Shown: piece by piece, positions 25,768-37,925 of the stretch
Layout: every line of letters starts with the position of its first letter
Position numbering within the stretch: the stretch's first letter is position 1
From: Gibbula magus
Taxonomy: Eukaryota; Mollusca; Gastropoda; Trochida; Trochidae
NCBI GenBank assembly: GCA_936450465.1
Contig: OW388296.1
Span: 37,910,023-37,974,022, forward strand
Direction: 5' to 3'
DNA length: 64,000 nucleotides
Position numbers and translations under genes: made by a program
The notes under the pieces: model-generated
Seen by the model: the letters and a program-made list of their open reading frames with translations, nothing else
What the model was told of the DNA's origin: nothing
Databases searched by the model: none

Positions 25768-26760
25768 GATAAAATATTTGAGAACCCTTCACAATCTAGG
25801 AATCGACCCCTGTAGTCGTTAGATGAAATATCATAACCCTTCACAATCTAGGATTCGACCCATGTAGTCTATTGGTAAGACAGAAAACTATTTGAGAACC
25901 CTTCACAATCTAGGAATCGACCCCTGTAGTCGTTAGATGAAATATCATAACCCTTCACAATCTTGGAATCGACCCATGTAGTCTGTTGAAAGGACAGAAA
26001 AGTATTTGAAAACCCTTCACAATCTAGGAATCGACACATGTAGTCTACTTGTAAGGCAGAAAACTATTTGAGAACCCTTCACAATCTCGGAATCGACACA
26101 TGTAGTATACTGGTAAGACAGAAAACTATTTGAGAACCCTTCACAATCTAGGAATCGACCCCTGTAGTCGTTAGATTAAATATCATAACCCTTCACAATC
26201 TAGGAATCGACACATGTAGTCTACTGGTGAGACAGAAAACTATTTGAGAACCCTTCACAATCTAGGAATCGACCCCTGTAGTCGTTAGATGAAATTTCAT
26301 AACCCTTCACAATCTAGGAATCGACTCATTTAGTCAGTTGATAAGACAGATAAAATATTTGAGAACCCTTCACAATCTAGGAATCGACCCCTGTAGTCGT
26401 TAGATTAAATATTATAACCCTTCACAATCTAGGAATCGACACATGTAGTCTACTGGTAAGACAGAAAACTATTTGAGAACCCTTCACAATCTAGGAATCG
26501 ACCCCTGTAGTCGTTAGATGAAATATCATAACCCTTCACAATCTAGGAATCGACTCATGTAGTCTATTGATAAGACAGATAAAATATTTGAGAACCCTTC
26601 ACAATCTAGGAATCGACCCCTGTAGTCGTTAGATGAAATATCATAACCCTTCACAATCTAGGAATCGACTCATGTATTCTGTTGATAAGACAGAACAACT
26701 ATTGGAGAACCCTTCACAATCTAGGAATCGACTTCTGTAGTCGTTAGATGAAATATCATA
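25768..26760 (+). repeat. Satellite segment with 581-bp repeat and gattaaat A monomers
   Basis: About 25,955-26,330 repeats 25,375-25,750 at 581 bp, including taaggcag, ctcgga with tagtatactgg, and gattaaatatc. Private marks are ggattcgac near 25,852, gttgaaaggac near 25,985 and tagtcagttgat near 26,332. The rest is ordinary A-B1, A-B2 and A-B3 dimers. Confidence 0.75.
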
Positions 26761-28689
26761 ACCCTTCACAATCTAGGAATCGACCCATGAAGTCTGTTGA
26801 TATGACAGAGAAAATATTTGAGAACCCTTCAAAATCTAGGAATCGACCCCTGTAGTCGTTAGATGAAACATCATAACCCTTCACAATCTACGAATCGACT
26901 CATTTAGTCTGTTGATAAGACAGATACAAAATTTGAGAACCCTTCACAATCTAGGAATCGACTTCTGTAGTCGTTTGATGAAATATCATAACCCTTCACA
27001 ATCTAGGAATCGACACATGTAGTCTATTGGTAAGACAGAAAACTATTTGAGAACCCTTCACAATCTAGGAATCGACCCCTGTAGTCGTTAGATGAAATAT
27101 CATAAACCTTCACAATCTAGGAATCGACCCATGTATACGTAGTCTGTTGATATGACAGAGAAAATATTTGAGAACCCTTCACAATCTAGGAATCGACCCA
27201 TGTAGTCTGTTGATAAGACAGAAAACTATTTGCGAACCCTTCACAATCTAGGAATCGACCCCTGTAGTCGTTAGATGAAATATCATAACCCTTCACAATC
27301 TAGGAATCGACCAATGTAGTCTATTGGTCAGATAGAAAACTATTTGAAAACCCTTCACAATCTAGGAATCGACCCCTGTTGTCGTTAGATGAAATATCAT
27401 AACCCTTCACAATCTAGGAATCGACTCATTTAGTCTGTTCATAAGACAGATACAATATTTGCGAACCCTTCACAATCTAGGAATCGACCCCTGTAGTCGT
27501 TAGATGAAATATCATAACCCTTCACAATCTAGGAATCGACTCATGTATTCTGTTGATAAGACAGAACAACTATTGGAGAACAATTCACAATCTGGGAATC
27601 GACTTCTGTAGTCGTTATATGAAATATCATAACCCTTCACAATCTAGGAATCGACCCATGAAGTCTGTTGATATGACAGAGAAAATATTTGAGAACCCTT
27701 CACAATCTAGGAATCGACCCCTGTAGTCGTTAGATGAAACATCATAACCCTTCACAATCTAGGAATCGACTCATTTAGTCTGTTGATAAGACAGATACAA
27801 TATTTGAGAACCCTTCACAATCTAGGAATCGACTTCTGTAGTCGTTTGATGAAATATCATAACCCTTCACAATCTAGGAATCGACACATGTAGTCTATTG
27901 GTAAGACAGAAAACTATTTGAGAACCCTACACAATCTAGGAATCGACCCCTGTAGTCGTTAGATGAAATATCATAACCCTTCACAATCTAGGAATCGACC
28001 CATGTAGTCTGTTGATATGACAGAGAAAATATTTGAGAACCCTTCACAATCTAGGAATCGACCCATGTAGTCTGTTGATAAGACAGAAAACTATTTGCGA
28101 ACCCTTCACAATCTAGGAATCGACCTCTGTAGTCGTTAGATGAAATATCATAACCCTTCACAATCTAGGAATCGACCAATGTAGTCTATTGGTAAGATAG
28201 AAAACTATTTGAAAACCCTTCACAATCTAGGAATCGACCCCTGTAGTCGTTAGATGAAATATCATAACCCTTCACAATCTAGGAATCGACCCATGTATTC
28301 TGTTGATAAGACAGAACAACTATTGGAGAACCCTTCACAATCTAGGAATCGACTTCTGTAGTCGTTAGATGAAATATCATAACCCTTCACAATCTAGGAA
28401 TAGACACATGTAGTCTACTGGTAAGACAGAAAACTATTTGAGAACCCTTCACAATCTAGGAATCGACCCCTGTAGTCGTTAGATGAAATATCATAACCCT
28501 TCACAATCTTGGAATCGACCCATGTAGTCTGTTGATAAGACAGAAAACTATTTGAAAACCCTTCACAATCTAGGAATCGACACATGTAGTCTACTGGTAA
28601 GACAGAAAACTAGTTGAGAACCCTTCACAATCTCGGAATCGACACATGTAGTCTACTGGTAAGACAGAAAACTATTTGAGAACCCTTCA
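26761..28689 (+). repeat. Two-copy block, offset 871/865 bp
   Basis: cgacccatgaagtctg occurs at 26,781 and 27,652 (offset 871) and ccaatgtagtctattgg at 27,311 and 28,176 (offset 865). The 6-bp change is accounted for by an insertion of tacgta, a palindrome, in the left copy near 27,136 (catgtatacgtagtctg). Both copies carry B5, a B with tttgcgaac and a B with gatagaaaac. From about 28,050 the sequence is also related to 38,570 onward at about 10.52 kb. Confidence 0.8.
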
Positions 28690-30600
28690 CAATCTAGGAA
28701 TCGACCCCTGTAGTCGTTAGATGAAATATCATAACCCTTTACAATCTAGGAATCGACACATGTAGTCTACTGGTAAGACAGAAAACTATTTGAGAACCCT
28801 TCACAATCTAGGAATGGATCCCTGTAGTCGTTAGATGAAATATCATAACCCTTCACAATCTAGGAATCGACTCATGTAGTCTGTTGATAAGACAGATAAA
28901 ATATTTGAGAACCCTTCACAATCTAGGAATCGACCCCTGTAGTCGTTAGATGAAATATCATAACCCTTCACAATCTAGGAATCGACTCATGTAGTCTACT
29001 TGTAAGACAGAAAACTATTTGAGAACCCTTCACAATCTAGGAATGGATCCCTGTAGTCGTTAGATGAAATATCATAACCCTTCACAATCTAGGAATCGAC
29101 CCATGTTGTCTGTTGATAAGACAGAAAACTATTTGAAAACCCTTCACAATCTAGGAATCGACCCCTGTAGTCGTTAGGTGAAATATCATAACCCTTCACA
29201 ATCTAGGAATCGACACATGTAGTCTACTTGTAAGACAGAAAACTATTTGAGAACCCTTCACAATCTAGGAATCGACCCATGTAGTCTATTGGTAAGACAG
29301 AAAACTATTTGAGAACCCTTCACAATCTAGGAATCGACCCCTGTAGTCGTAGGATGAAATATCATAACCCTTCACAATCTAGGAATCGACACATGTAGTC
29401 TACTGGTAAGACAGAAAACTATTTGAGAACCCTTCACAATCTAGGAATCGACCCCTGTAGTCGTTAGATGAAATAACATAACCCTTCACAATCTAGGAAT
29501 CGACTCATGTAGTCTGTTGATAAGAAAGATAAAATATTTGAGAAAACTTCACAATCTAGGAATCGACCCCTGTAGTCGTTAGATGAAATATCATAACCCT
29601 TCACAATCTAGGAATCGACTCATGTAGTCTGTTGATAAGACAGATAAAATATTTGAGAACCCTTCACAATCTAGGAATCGACTTCTGTAGTCGTTTGATG
29701 AAATATCATAACGCTTCACAATCTAGGAATCGACATATGTAGTCTATTGGTAAGACAGAAAACTATTTGAGAACCCTTCACAATCTAGGAATCGACCCCT
29801 GTAGTCGTTAGATGAAATATCATAACCCTTCACAATCTAGGAATCGACCCATGTAGTCAGTTGATATGACAGAACAAATATTTGAGAACCCTTCACAATC
29901 TAGGAATCGATCCATGTAGTCTTTTGATAAGATAGAAAACTATTTGAAAACCCTTCACAATCTAGGAATCGACCCCTGTAGTCGTTAGATGAAATATCAT
30001 AATCCTTCACAATCTAGGAATCGACCCATGTATTCTGTTGATAAGACAGAACAACTATTGGAGAACCCTTCACAACCTAGGAATCGACCCCTGTAGTCGT
30101 TAGATGAAATATCATAACCCTTCACAATCTAGGAATCGACATATGTAGTCTACTGGTGATACAGAAAACTATTTGAGAACCCTTCACAATCTAGGAATCG
30201 ACCCCTGTAGTCGTTAGATGAAATATCATAACCCTTCACAATCTAGGAATCGACTCATGTAGTCTGTTGATAAGACAGATAAAATATTTGAGAACCCTTC
30301 ACAATCTAGGAATCGACCCCTGTAGTCGTTAGATGAAATATCATAACCCTTCACAATCTAGGAATCGACCCATGTTGTCTGTTGATAAGACAGAAAACTA
30401 TTTGAAAACCCTTCACAATCTAGGAATCGACCCCTGTAGTCGTTAGGTGAAATATCATAACCCTTCACAATCTAGGAATCGACACATGTAGTCTACTTGT
30501 AAGACAGAAAACTATTTGAGAACCCTTCACAATCTAGGAATCGACCCATGTAGTCTATTGGTAAGACAGAAAACTATTTGAGAACCCTTCACAATCTAGG
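28690..30600 (+). repeat. 1,965-bp duplication, left copy
   Basis: Matches 30,655-32,565 at a constant 1,965 bp: GGATCC at 28,816 and 29,045 recurs at 30,781 and 31,010, the aggtgaaat monomer at 29,177 recurs at 31,142, and cgtaggatg at 29,348 recurs at 31,313. Copies look nearly identical; one difference is cccatgttgtctg near 30,370 versus cccatgtagtctg near 32,335. Internal structure includes a second aggtgaaat monomer 1,269 bp downstream (30,446). Confidence 0.88.
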
Positions 30601-30654
30601 AATCGACTCATGTAGTCTGTTGATAAGACAGATAAAATATTTGAGAACCCTTCA
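30601..30654 (+). repeat. Junction segment between 1,965-bp copies
   Basis: About 54 bp in B2-type sequence (ctcatgtagtctgttgataag) joining the copies. At the equivalent place after the right copy (32,566) the sequence is an A monomer instead, so the copies are limited here. The limits are uncertain by a monomer because neighbouring monomers share their cores. Confidence 0.55.
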
Positions 30655-32565
30655 CAATCTAGGAATCGACCCCTGTAGTCGTTAGATGAAATATCATAAC
30701 CCTTTACAATCTAGGAATCGACACATGTAGTCTACTGGTAAGACAGAAAACTATTTGAGAACCCTTCACAATCTAGGAATGGATCCCTGTAGTCGTTAGA
30801 TGAAATATCATAACCCTTCACAATCTAGGAATCGACTCATGTAGTCTGTTGATAAGACAGATAAAATATTTGAGAACCCTTCACAATCTAGGAATCGACC
30901 CCTGTAGTCGTTAGATGAAATATCATAACCCTTCACAATCTAGGAATCGACTCATGTAGTCTACTTGTAAGACAGAAAACTATTTGAGAACCCTTCACAA
31001 TCTAGGAATGGATCCCTGTAGTCGTTAGATGAAATATCATAACCCTTCACAATCTAGGAATCGACCCATGTTGTCTGTTGATAAGACAGAAAACTATTTG
31101 AAAACCCTTCACAATCTAGGAATCGACCCCTGTAGTCGTTAGGTGAAATATCATAACCCTTCACAATCTAGGAATCGACACATGTAGTCTACTTGTAAGA
31201 CAGAAAACTATTTGAGAACCCTTCACAATCTAGGAATCGACCCATGTAGTCTATTGGTAAGACAGAAAACTATTTGAGAACCCTTCACAATCTAGGAATC
31301 GACCCCTGTAGTCGTAGGATGAAATATCATAACCCTTCACAATCTAGGAATCGACACATGTAGTCTACTGGTAAGACAGAAAACTATTTGAGAACCCTTC
31401 ACAATCTAGGAATCGACCCCTGTAGTCGTTAGATGAAATAACATAACCCTTCACAATCTAGGAATCGACTCATGTAGTCTGTTGATAAGAAAGATAAAAT
31501 ATTTGAGAAAACTTCACAATCTAGGAATCGACCCCTGTAGTCGTTAGATGAAATATCATAACCCTTCACAATCTAGGAATCGACTCATGTAGTCTGTTGA
31601 TAAGACAGATAAAATATTTGAGAACCCTTCACAATCTAGGAATCGACTTCTGTAGTCGTTTGATGAAATATCATAACGCTTCACAATCTAGGAATCGACA
31701 TATGTAGTCTATTGGTAAGACAGAAAACTATTTGAGAACCCTTCACAATCTAGGAATCGACCCCTGTAGTCGTTAGATGAAATATCATAACCCTTCACAA
31801 TCTAGGAATCGACCCATGTAGTCAGTTGATATGACAGAACAAATATTTGAGAACCCTTCACAATCTAGGAATCGATCCATGTAGTCTTTTGATAAGATAG
31901 AAAACTATTTGAAAACCCTTCACAATCTAGGAATCGACCCCTGTAGTCGTTAGATGAAATATCATAATCCTTCACAATCTAGGAATCGACCCATGTATTC
32001 TGTTGATAAGACAGAACAACTATTGGAGAACCCTTCACAACCTAGGAATCGACCCCTGTAGTCGTTAGATGAAATATCATAACCCTTCACAATCTAGGAA
32101 TCGACATATGTAGTCTACTGGTGATACAGAAAACTATTTGAGAACCCTTCACAATCTAGGAATCGACCCCTGTAGTCGTTAGATGAAATATCATAACCCT
32201 TCACAATCTAGGAATCGACTCATGTAGTCTGTTGATAAGACAGATAAAATATTTGAGAACCCTTCACAATCTAGGAATCGACCCCTGTAGTCGTTAGATG
32301 AAATATCATAACCCTTCACAATCTAGGAATCGACCCATGTAGTCTGTTGATAAGACAGAAAACTATTTGAAAACCCTTCACAATCTAGGAATCGACCCCT
32401 GTAGTCGTTAGGTGAAATATCATAACCCTTCACAATCTAGGAATCGACACATGTAGTCTACTTGTAAGACAGAAAACTATTTGAGAACCCTTCACAATCT
32501 AGGAATCGACCCATGTAGTCTATTGGTAAGACAGAAAACTATTTGAGAACCCTTCACAATCTAGG
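30655..32565 (+). repeat. 1,965-bp duplication, right copy
   Basis: Right copy of 28,690-30,600 with the same series of variants, including the two GGATCC A monomers, gataagaaag, gagaaaacttc and cataacgcttc. After 32,565 the sequence continues in register with 31,297 onward at 1,269 bp (cgtaggatg 31,313 to 32,582), so the end of this copy lies inside a second, overlapping duplication. Confidence 0.88.
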
Positions 32566-33174
32566 AATCGACCCCTGTAGTCGTAGGATGAAATATCATA
32601 ACCCTTCACAATCTAGGAATCGACACATGTAGTCTACTGGTAAGACAGAAAACTATTTGAGAACCCTTCACAATCTAGGAATCGACCCCTGTAGTCGTTA
32701 GATGAAATAACATAACCCTTCACAATCTAGGAATCGACTCATGTAGTCTGTTGATAAGACAGATAAAATATTTGAGAACCCTTCACAATCTAGGAATCGA
32801 CCCCTGTAGTCGTTAGATGAAATATCATAACCCTTCACAATCTAGGAATCGACTCATGTAGTCTACTGGTAAGACAGAAAACTATTTGAGAACCCTTCAC
32901 AATCTAGGAATCGACCCCTGTAGTCGTTAGATGAAATATCATAACCCTTCACAATCTAGGAATCGACTCATGTAGTCTATTGATAAGACAGATAAAATAT
33001 TTGAGAACCCTTCACAATCTAGGAATCGACCCCTGTAGTCGTTAGATGAAATATCATAACCCTTCACAATCTAGGAATCGACTCATGCATTCTGTTGATA
33101 AGACAGAACAACTATTGGAGAACCCTTCACAATCTAGGAATCGACTTCTGTAGTCGTTAGATGACATATCATAA
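32566..33174 (+). repeat. Ordinary satellite segment
   Basis: A-B dimers. The first part follows 31,297-31,480 (offset 1,269) and then diverges where gataagaaag of the older copy is gataagacag. The second part has A-B1, A-B2 and A-B3 dimers and a B3 with catgcattctg near 33,086. No other structure seen. Confidence 0.75.
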
Positions 33175-36100
33175 CCCTTCACAATCTAGGAATCGACTCA
33201 TGTAGTCTGTTGATAAGACAGATAAAATATTTGAGAACCCTTCACAATCTAGGAATCGACTTCTGTAGTCGTTAGATGACATATCATAACCCTTCACAAT
33301 CTAGGAATCGACCCATGTAGTCAGTTGATATGACAGAACAAATATTTGAGAACCCTTCACAATCTAGGAATCGACCCATGTAGTCTTTTGATAAGATAGA
33401 AAACTATTTGAAAACCCTTCACAATCTTGGAATCGACCCCTGTAGTCGTTAGATGAAATATCATAACCCTTCACAATCTAGGAATCGACCCATGTAGTCT
33501 GTTGATATGACAGAGAAAATATTTGAGAACCCTTCACAATCTAGGAATCGACCCATGTAGTCTGTTGATAAGACAGAAAACTATTTGCGAACCCTTCACA
33601 ATCTAGGAATCGACCTCTGTAGTCGTTAGATGAAATATCATAACCCTTCACAATCTAGGAATCGACGAATGTAGTCTATTGGTAAGATAGAAAACTATTT
33701 GAAAACCCTTCACAATCTAGGAATCGACCCCTGTAGTCGTTAGATGAAATATCATAACCCTTCACAATCTAGGAATCGACCCATGTATTCTGTTGATAAG
33801 ACAGAACAACTATTGGAGAACCCTTCACAATCTAGAAATCGACTTCTGTAGTCGTTAGATGAAATATCATAACCCTTCACAATCTAGGAATCGACTCATG
33901 TAGTCTGTTGATAAGACAGATAAAATATTTGAGAACCCTTCACAATCTAGGAATCGACTTCTGTAGTCGTTTGATGAAATATCATAACGCTTCACAATCT
34001 AGGAATCGACATATGTAGTCTATTGGTAAGACAGAAAACTATTTGAGAACCCTTCACAATCTAGGAATCGACCCCTGTAGTCGTTAGATGAAATATCATA
34101 ACCCTTCACAATCTAGGAATCGACCCATGTAGTCAGTTGATATGACAGAACAAATATTTGAGAACCCTTCACAATCTAGGAATCGACCCATGTAGTCTTT
34201 TGATAAGATAGAAAACTATTTGAAAACCCTTCACAATCTAGGAATCGACCCCTGTAGTCGTTAGATGAAATATCATAACCCTTCACAATCTAGGAATCGA
34301 CCCATGTGGTCTGTTGATATGACAGAGAAAATATTTGAGAACCCTTCACAATCTAGGAATCGACCAATGTAGTCTATTGGTAACACAGAAAACTATTTGA
34401 AAACCCTTCACAATCTAGGAATCGACCCCTGTAGTCGTTAGATGAAATATCATAACCCTTCACAATCTAGGAATCGACCCATGTATTCTGTTGATAAGAC
34501 AGAGAACAACTATTGGAGAACCCTTCACAACCTAGGAATCGACCCCTGTAGTCGTTAGATGAAATATCATAACCCTTCACAATCTAGGAATCGACATATG
34601 TAGTCTACTGGTGAGACTGAAAACTATTTGAGAACCCTTCACAATCTAGGAATCGACCCCTGTAGTCGTTAGATGAAATATCATAACCCTTCACAATCTA
34701 GGAATCGACTGATGTAGTCTATTGATAAGACAGATAAAATATTTGAGAACCCTTCACAATCTAGGAATCGACCCCTGTAGTCGTTAGATGAAATATCATA
34801 ACTCTTCACAATGTAGGAATCGACCTATGTATTCTGTTGATAAGACAGAACAACTATTGGAGAACCCTTCACAATCTAGGAATCGACTTCTGTAGTCGTT
34901 AGATCAAATATCATAACCCTTCACAATCTAGGAATCGACACATGTAGTCTACTGGTAAGACAGAAAACTATTTGAGAACCCTTCACAATCTAGGAATCGA
35001 CCCCTGTAGTCGTTAGATGAAATATCATAACCCTTCACAATCTAGGAATCGGCTCATGTAGTCTGTTGATAAGACAGATAAAATATTTGAGAACCCTTCA
35101 CAATCTAGGAATTGACCCCTGTAGTCGTTAGATGAAATATCATAACCCTTCACAATCTTGGAATCGACCCATGTAGTCTGTTGATCAGACAGAAAACTAT
35201 TTGAAAACCCTTCACAATCTAGGAATCGACACATGTTGTCTACTGGTAAGACAGAAAACTATTTGAGAACCCTTCACAATCTCGGAATCGACACATGTAG
35301 TCTACTGGTAAGACAGAAAACTATTTTGAGAACCCTTCACAATCTAGGAATCGAACCCTGTAGTCGTTAGATGAAATATCATAACCCTTCACAATCTAGG
35401 AATCGACACATGTAGTCAGTAGGTAAGACAGAAAACTATTTGAGAACCCTTCACAATCTAGGAATCGACCCCTGTAGTCGTTAGATGAAATATCATAACC
35501 CTTCACAATCTAGGAATCGACTCATGTAGTCTGTTGATAAGACAGAAAAAATATTTGAGAACCCTTCACAATCTAGGAATCGACCCATGTAGTCTTTTGA
35601 TAAGATAGAAAACTATTTGAAAACCCTTCACAATCTAGGAATCGACCCCTGTAGTCGTTAGATGAAATATCATAACCCTTCACAATCTAGGAATCGACCT
35701 ATGTAGTCTGTTGATTTGACAGAGAAAATATTTGAGAACCCTTCACAATCTAGGAATCGACCAATGTAGTCTATTGGTAAGACAGAAAACTATTTGAAAA
35801 CCCTTCACAATCTAGGAATCGACCCCTGTAGTCGTTAGATGAAATATCATAACCCTTCACAATCTAGGAATCGACACATGTATTCTGTTGATAAGACAGA
35901 ACAACTATTGGAGAACCCTTCACAACCTAGGAATCGACCCCTGTAGTCGTTAGATGAAATATCATAACCCTTCACAATCTAGGAATCGACACATGTAGTC
36001 TACTGGTGAGACAGAAAACTATTTGAGAACCCTTCACAATCTAGGAATCGACCCCTGTAGTCGTTAGATGAAATATCATAACCCTTCACAATCTAGGAAT

Positions 36101-37925
36101 CGACTCATGTAGTCTATTGATGAGACAGATAACATATTTGAGAACCCTTCACAATCTAGGAATCGACCCCTGTAGTCGTTAGATGAAATATCATTACTCT
36201 TCACAATCTAGGAATCGACCTATGTATTCTGTTGATAAGACAGAACAACTATTGGAGAACCCTTCACAATCTAGGAATCGACTTCTGTAGTCGTTAGATG
36301 AAATATCATAACCCTTCACAATCTAGGAATCGACACATGTAGTCTACTGGTAAGACAGAAAACTATTTGAGAACCCTTCACAATCTAGGAATCGACCCCT
36401 GTAGTCGTTAGATGAAATATCATAACCCTTCACAATCTAGGAATCGGCTCATGTAGTCTGTTGATAAGACAGATACAATATTTGAGAACCCTTCACAATC
36501 TAGGAATTGACCCCTGTAGTCGTTAGATGAAATATCATAACCCTTCACAATCTAGGAATCGACCCATGTAGTCTGTTGATCAGACAGAAAACTATTTGAA
36601 AACCCTTCAAAATCTAGGAATCGACCCCTGTAGTCGTTAGATGAAATATCATAACCCTTCACAATCTAGGAATCGACTCATGTAGTCTGTTGATAAGACA
36701 GAACAAATATTTGAGAACCCTTCACAATCTAGGAATCGACCCCTGTAGTCGTTAGATGAAATATCATAACCCTTCACAATCTAGGAATCGACTCATGTAT
36801 TCTGTTGATAAGACAGAACAACTATTGGAGAACCCTTCACAATCTAGGAATCGATTCTGTAGTCGTTAGATGAAATATCATAACCCTTCACAATCTAGGA
36901 ATCGACACATGTAGCCTACTGGTAAGACAGAAAACTATTTGAGAACCCTTCATAATCTAGGAATCGACCCCTGTAGTCGTTAGATGAAATATCATAACCC
37001 TTCACAATCTAGGAATCGACTCATGTAGTCTGTTGATAAGACAGATAAAATATTTGAGAACCCTTCACAATCTAGGAATCGACTTCTGTAGTCGTTTGAT
37101 GAAATATCATAACCCTTCACAATCTAGGAATCGACACATGTAGTCTATTGGTAAGACAGAAAACTATTTGAGAACCCTTCACAATCTCGGAATCGACTTC
37201 TGTAGTCGTTAGATGAAATATCATAACCCTTCACAATCTAGGAATAGACACATGTAGTCTATTGGTAAGACAGAAAAACTAGTTGAGAACCCTTCACAAC
37301 CTAGGAATCGACCCCTGTAGTCGTTAGATGAAATATCATAACCCTTCACAATCTAGGAATCGACACATGTAGTCTACTGGTAAGACAGAAAACTATTTGA
37401 GAACCCTTCACAATCTAGGAATCGACCCCTGTAGTCGTTGGATGAAATATCATAACCCTTCACAATCTAGGAATCGACTCATGTAGTCTATTGATGACAG
37501 ATAAAATATTTGAGAACCCTTCACAATCTAGGAATCGACCCCTGTAGTCGTTAGATGAAATATCATAACTCTTCACAATCTAGGAATCGACCTATGTATT
37601 CTGTTGATAAGACAGAACAACTATTGGAGAACCCTTCACAATCTAGGAATCGACCCTTGTAGTCGTTAGATGAAATATCATAACCCTTCACAATCTAGGA
37701 ATCGGCTCATGTAGTCTGTTGATAAGACAGATAAAATAATTGAGAACCCTTCACAATCTAGGAATTGACCCCTGTAGTCGTTAGATGAAATATCATAACC
37801 CTTCACAATCTTGGAATCGACCCATGTAGTCTGTTGATCAGACAGAAAAATATTTGAAAACCCTTCACAATCTAGGAATCGACACATGTAGTCTACTGGT
37901 AAGACAGAAAACTATTTGAGAACCC
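33175..37925 (+). repeat. Large segmental duplication within the satellite, left copy (about 4.75 kb)
   Basis: Matches 41,033-45,550. The offset starts at 7,858 bp (cgacgaatg 33,663 to 41,521) and steps down by small indels: to 7,856 after a 2-bp insertion here (gacagagaacaac near 34,500), to 7,855 after an extra T here (ctattttgag near 35,326), and to 7,854 after a 1-bp loss in the right copy (aaccgtcac near 43,823). A 229-bp stretch at about 37,190-37,420, including a B4-A pair, is missing from the right copy, giving an offset of 7,625 afterwards. The left copy also has a 3-bp deletion allele, attgatgacag, near 37,490. Confidence 0.88.
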
